A DNA stretch of 8,059 nt. Source: Ectothiorhodospiraceae bacterium (lineage in GTDB: Bacteria; Pseudomonadota; Gammaproteobacteria; Thiohalomonadales; Thiohalomonadaceae). The notes beneath the pieces are model-generated. The model had not been told where the DNA came from, searched no databases, and worked only from the letters and a program-made list of their open reading frames with translations. Made by a program: the position numbers and the translations under genes. This document shows, one piece after another, positions 5,305-8,059 of the stretch; position 1 is the stretch's first letter; each line of letters starts with the position of its first letter. Where the stretch lies: assembly GCA_007125455.1 (NCBI GenBank), contig SLDE01000159.1:1-8059 (forward strand), given 5' to 3'.

Positions 5305-7961
5305 TGTGGGCGTTCCTCGGTTGTACGGTCCGTTCTGCCAGGCTCTGCAGCGCGCGGCGGCAAGGGGGCTAGGTATCCCATCAGCAGCATCAGCAAGCCT
5401 ACGGCAATGAAGGAGATGATGCGTTCAATGGTACCCGAATCGGCCAGATCGATAATAAACAATTTGAGCACCACCACCCCGATCAGCCCGGCGGCGACAA
5501 ACCACAGGCCACGCCAGTGTCGGCGTGTGGCCCACCAGCCTAGCCCCAGCGCCGTGAGGGTCCAGGCCACCGAAAAGCTGGTCTGCAGGCGCGCCGAGGC
5601 AAACAGTTCGCGCCAGCCCCACGGCACCCCGGCCCAGTGGTGCGCTGCGTGGGCCAGCACGGTATTGAGCAACACAAAGGCCAAGCCACCCCACAGCGCC
5701 CAAGGCAGCACCAAGGGGATCTGCCAGCGATGCAGCAAGCGCTGCACCTCGCCCTGGGCGAACCAAAGCGCCAGCGCCGCCAGGGTGAGCGCTTGGGTCA
5801 GCTCCAGCGGATTGAGCAGTGGCAACCAGGGCAACGGCAGCGCCGTGGCCGGATGGCTGCTGGCCAGCAGCAACCAGAGGGGCAAGATCAGCGCTATGGG
5901 CAACAGGACCGGCCCACGATAGTCATCGGCCCACGAAGCGGGCAACCGGGCGGCCAGGACAGGCAGCCCCACTAGTAGCAACAGTAAGGGGATGGCCGGG
6001 GCCGCCCAAGCCCAGCCACTGTTAACACCCAGCCAGGCACTCACCCAGCCCCAGGCATCGTGGGCCAGCAACAGGGCCAGCAGGGAGACCGTCACCCCGT
6101 GGACCACGGGTTGCAGCCAAGCATTCAATCCCCCCTGCAGACGCCACAGCAGCCGATACTGGATGGCGAAGTAGAGCGGCCAGGCCAGCAGCCCCAGCCC
6201 GTATAACCAGAACGCCTGCTCCCCGTAGGCCAGCGCCAGCAACAAGACCAGCACCACATTACCCCACAGTGGCCAGCGCAGTGTCGGCCAGGCTAGACGC
6301 CGCCACAGCCACAGCAACAGCGCACTGGAGAGGCCAATGAACAACAAAGCGGCGGCGAGTTGCTCCCCTTGCGCCAGATGAGTATCGATCTCGGCAAAGC
6401 CGCCCCCCAGCCACCACAGCAGCCCCCAGGCCATCCACAGGTAGTGGGTGGAACGCTCCAGGGGGTGCAGCGATGTCACATCGCGCTGTAGCTGCCAGCT
6501 ACTGAACAGACCGGCCAGCGCCAGCAGTGCCACCCCCAGGGTGGCGCTGTTCAACACCGGCAAGGCACTGCTCGGATAGCCAAAGCTGAAAAAGAAGGCC
6601 GCCCCGGCCAGAACCTGCAACCCGGCACCGAACAGGCGCACCGGCAGACGCCGTTGGTGCCGCCCCACCCACAGCATTGCCGCCCCTTCCAGTGCCCAGG
6701 CGGCGGCGGTCCAGCGCCCATCCAGGGCCAAGGGAATGGCCAGGGTGGCGAAGATCACCCCCAGCGCCAGCATCGCCTCGGCAAACAGGCGCATCCCCTC
6801 CCCTTCACGCCGCCAGAGGCTGCGCGCCAGGCCGAGATAGAGCCCACCGGCCAGCAAGGCACTAAAGGCCAGGCCGTAGTCGATGTGGCGTACCAGCCCC
6901 GCTTGCAGGGCGAAGGCCACGATGGGCACCCCGAACACCAGGGTGGCATCCACATAGCCGCGCAGCTTAAGCGGCTGACGCAGTGCAAACAGCACCGCCA
7001 CCGAGAGGTAGAGCAAGAAGAAGTAGATCAAAAAGGGCTGGGTAGAGGCGTAGTGGGCGGGGTGATACTCCAGGACACCCCATACGGTGGCGATAACAAA
7101 GGTAAAGGCAAAGCCCAGCAGATTGAGCAGCCGCCAGGGGCGGTACCAGGCCAGCCCCAGCACCACCAGATTGAGCAGCGCGTAATAGCTTAACAACAGG
7201 ACGTGCTCACCGGCACCGGTGGAGGTGAGCAGCGGCGCCAAAAAGCCCCCGCCGATGGCGAAGGCGGCCAGCCCCTGGGACTCCTGCCACAGCGCCAGGG
7301 CCACCAGCAGCCCTACCAGCGCCACCATCAGGCCCAGTGCCAGCGGCACCGGCAGCAGGCCATAGAGGGCAGTGGCGGCGTAGATCACCAGATAGAAGAT
7401 CCCGATCCCGCCCCCCTGCAACAGCAGCGCGAAGCCGGGGCGGCGACGCCGCAGCCACCAGCCAACCCCAGCCAGCGCCATGCCACCCAGGGCCGCCCCG
7501 GCAAGACGCAACTCGATGGGGAATAGCGCGCGCTCGGCGGCGTATTTGAGCAGAAAGGCCACCCCGATAAACAGCACCAGCAAGCCCAGACGCACCACCA
7601 GGTTGCCATCCCCGGCCCAGCCCAGCAGCACCGCCTGCCAGCGCGGTTCAGGGGCAGGCTCCGGGACGGGAGCGTCGGGCAGATCCGGCAACTCCAGTTC
7701 AGGCAGGGCAGCGGGGGCAGCCGCCTCGGCGGCGGGGGTGTCGGGCTGTAGCTGCGAGGCTGTCGGCATGGGAAGAGCGGATTGCTCCTGCTCCACCGCC
7801 AACTGCGCGACCCAACGCTCCAGCTCGCGCACGCGCCCCTGCAGGGAAACAAGCACGGCGCTCAACCCGGCCAATACGCCCCCCAACAGCAGGCCACTAG
7901 CGCCGCCCCAAAACCACCCCAGCAGCCCGCCAGTCAGGACGGGCAAGATTATCCAAAGCAT
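5301..7961 (-). CDS. DUF2339 family multi-spanning inner-membrane protein
   Basis: The protein has 886 residues from the ATG at 7959-7961. It starts with a hydrophobic glycine-rich helix (about 1-38), then a short charged, coil-like segment (QGRVRELERWVAQLAVEQEQ, about 41-60). A proline- and acid-rich linker (about 65-106) leads to a very long hydrophobic region that I judge to hold more than 20 membrane helices. DUF2339 signatures include NLVVRLGLLVLFIGVAFLLKYAAE (about 120-143, given in two parts: NLVVRLGLLVLF and IGVAFLLKYAAE), FLAPLLTSTGAG, AAWALEGAAMLWVG, and the C-terminal KLFIIDLADSGTIERIISF. A GTG nine codons upstream (7988) is an alternative start, but the ATG has AAGGGAG at proper distance. 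The DUF3999 gene follows with an ATGA overlap. The biochemical role of the family is not known to me; a transporter or envelope-assembly role is a guess. Confidence 0.9.
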   Translation of the reverse strand: MLWIILPVLTGGLLGWFWGGASGLLLGGVLAGLSAVLVSLQGRVRELERWVAQLAVEQEQSALPMPTASQLQPDTPAAEAAAPAALPELELPDLPDAPVPEPAPEPRWQAVLLGWAGDGNLVVRLGLLVLFIGVAFLLKYAAERALFPIELRLAGAALGGMALAGVGWWLRRRRPGFALLLQGGGIGIFYLVIYAATALYGLLPVPLALGLMVALVGLLVALALWQESQGLAAFAIGGGFLAPLLTSTGAGEHVLLLSYYALLNLVVLGLAWYRPWRLLNLLGFAFTFVIATVWGVLEYHPAHYASTQPFLIYFFLLYLSVAVLFALRQPLKLRGYVDATLVFGVPIVAFALQAGLVRHIDYGLAFSALLAGGLYLGLARSLWRREGEGMRLFAEAMLALGVIFATLAIPLALDGRWTAAAWALEGAAMLWVGRHQRRLPVRLFGAGLQVLAGAAFFFSFGYPSSALPVLNSATLGVALLALAGLFSSWQLQRDVTSLHPLERSTHYLWMAWGLLWWLGGGFAEIDTHLAQGEQLAAALLFIGLSSALLLWLWRRLAWPTLRWPLWGNVVLVLLLALAYGEQAFWLYGLGLLAWPLYFAIQYRLLWRLQGGLNAWLQPVVHGVTVSLLALLLAHDAWGWVSAWLGVNSGWAWAAPAIPLLLLLVGLPVLAARLPASWADDYRGPVLLPIALILPLWLLLASSHPATALPLPWLPLLNPLELTQALTLAALALWFAQGEVQRLLHRWQIPLVLPWALWGGLAFVLLNTVLAHAAHHWAGVPWGWRELFASARLQTSFSVAWTLTALGLGWWATRRHWRGLWFVAAGLIGVVVLKLFIIDLADSGTIERIISFIAVGLLMLLMGYLAPLPPRAAEPGRTDRTTEERPQ

Positions 7962-7965
7962 CGAG

Positions 7966-7972
7966 CTCCCTT
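7966..7972 (-). promoter_or_regulatory. Ribosome binding site favouring the ATG start of the DUF2339 gene
   Basis: The minus strand reads AAGGGAG, ending 4 bases before the ATG at 7959-7961. The upstream GTG candidate at 7986-7988 has no comparable sequence in front of it, so the shorter protein (886 residues) is preferred over 895. Confidence 0.6.
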
Positions 7973-7992
7973 TTTTCTTATCGCCCACGACA

Positions 7993-8000
7993 GGTATACC
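7993..8000 (-). promoter_or_regulatory. Possible extended -10 promoter element for the DUF2339-DUF3999 pair
   Basis: The minus strand reads TGGTATACC, like an extended -10 site (TGnTATA). It would start transcription near 7986, about 25 bases before the ATG. I see no good -35 hexamer at 16-18 base spacing. GGTATACC is also self-complementary and could be a short operator half instead. Support is weak. Confidence 0.3.
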
Positions 8001-8027
8001 AGAGTTACGGCACAGGGAGCCAGCCCA

Positions 8028-8059
8028 CCTATTCCCTATTCCCTATTCCCTATTCCCTA
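8028..8059. repeat. Heptamer tandem repeat (ATTCCCT)n, continuing beyond the window
   Basis: Four complete ATTCCCT units (8031-8058) follow a partial CCT and are cut by the window edge, so the true copy number is unknown. No interruptions are seen. The array lies about 67 bases upstream of the DUF2339 start and about 28 bases upstream of the possible -10 site, on the non-coding side of the operon. Confidence 0.9.

Noticed and set aside
7962..7988. Longer DUF2339 start at GTG 7988
   Set aside because: The ATG at 7961 has a better ribosome site and begins at the first hydrophobic helix; the extra nine residues are polar and lysine-rich.

Overview
All seven protein-coding genes in this window lie on the minus strand, so they are transcribed from right to left. 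The sequence is GC-rich, and that leaves many long antisense open frames which I regard as shadows. Recognisable RsuA, TcdA, DUF523-DUF1722 and DUF2339/DUF3999 proteins suggest a free-living gammaproteobacterium. The genus cannot be told from this alone. I see no tRNA, rRNA, CRISPR array, prophage or transposase gene.

In transcription order, the window opens at its right edge with a heptamer tandem repeat (8028-8059) that runs off the end, then a weak promoter-like site. Next comes a translationally coupled pair of envelope genes: a multi-spanning DUF2339 membrane protein (5301-7961) overlapping by ATGA with a secreted or membrane-anchored DUF3999 protein (3925-5304). After a 124-base gap follow tcdA, which makes cyclic t6A in tRNA (2961-3800), a DUF523-DUF1722 two-domain protein (1897-2862), and rsuA, the 16S rRNA pseudouridine-516 synthase (1055-1744). 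rsuA overlaps by TTGA with the ATPase of a LolD/MacB-type ABC exporter (348-1058). The first 43 codons of the FtsX-type permease partner (1-131) run off the left edge.

The most unusual structure is a family of three intergenic inverted repeats: 154-344, 1756-1897 and 2901-2990. Each arm is built from three 9-base units of the form CRCAGAGNN, capped in two of the three elements by TTTCAAC or CTTCAAC. The two arms face each other across unrelated cores of 127, 68 and 36 bases. The elements nearly fill the gaps they occupy: one arm abuts or overlaps the stop codon of the upstream gene and the other lies a short distance before the next start. In the third element one arm is inside tcdA and encodes its last nine residues.

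Functionally the window combines RNA modification (tcdA, rsuA), an envelope exporter, and an uncharacterised inner-membrane/periplasm pair. I found no clear defence, secretion or biosynthetic system. The repeat family and the DUF2339-DUF3999 pair are the parts most worth following up.
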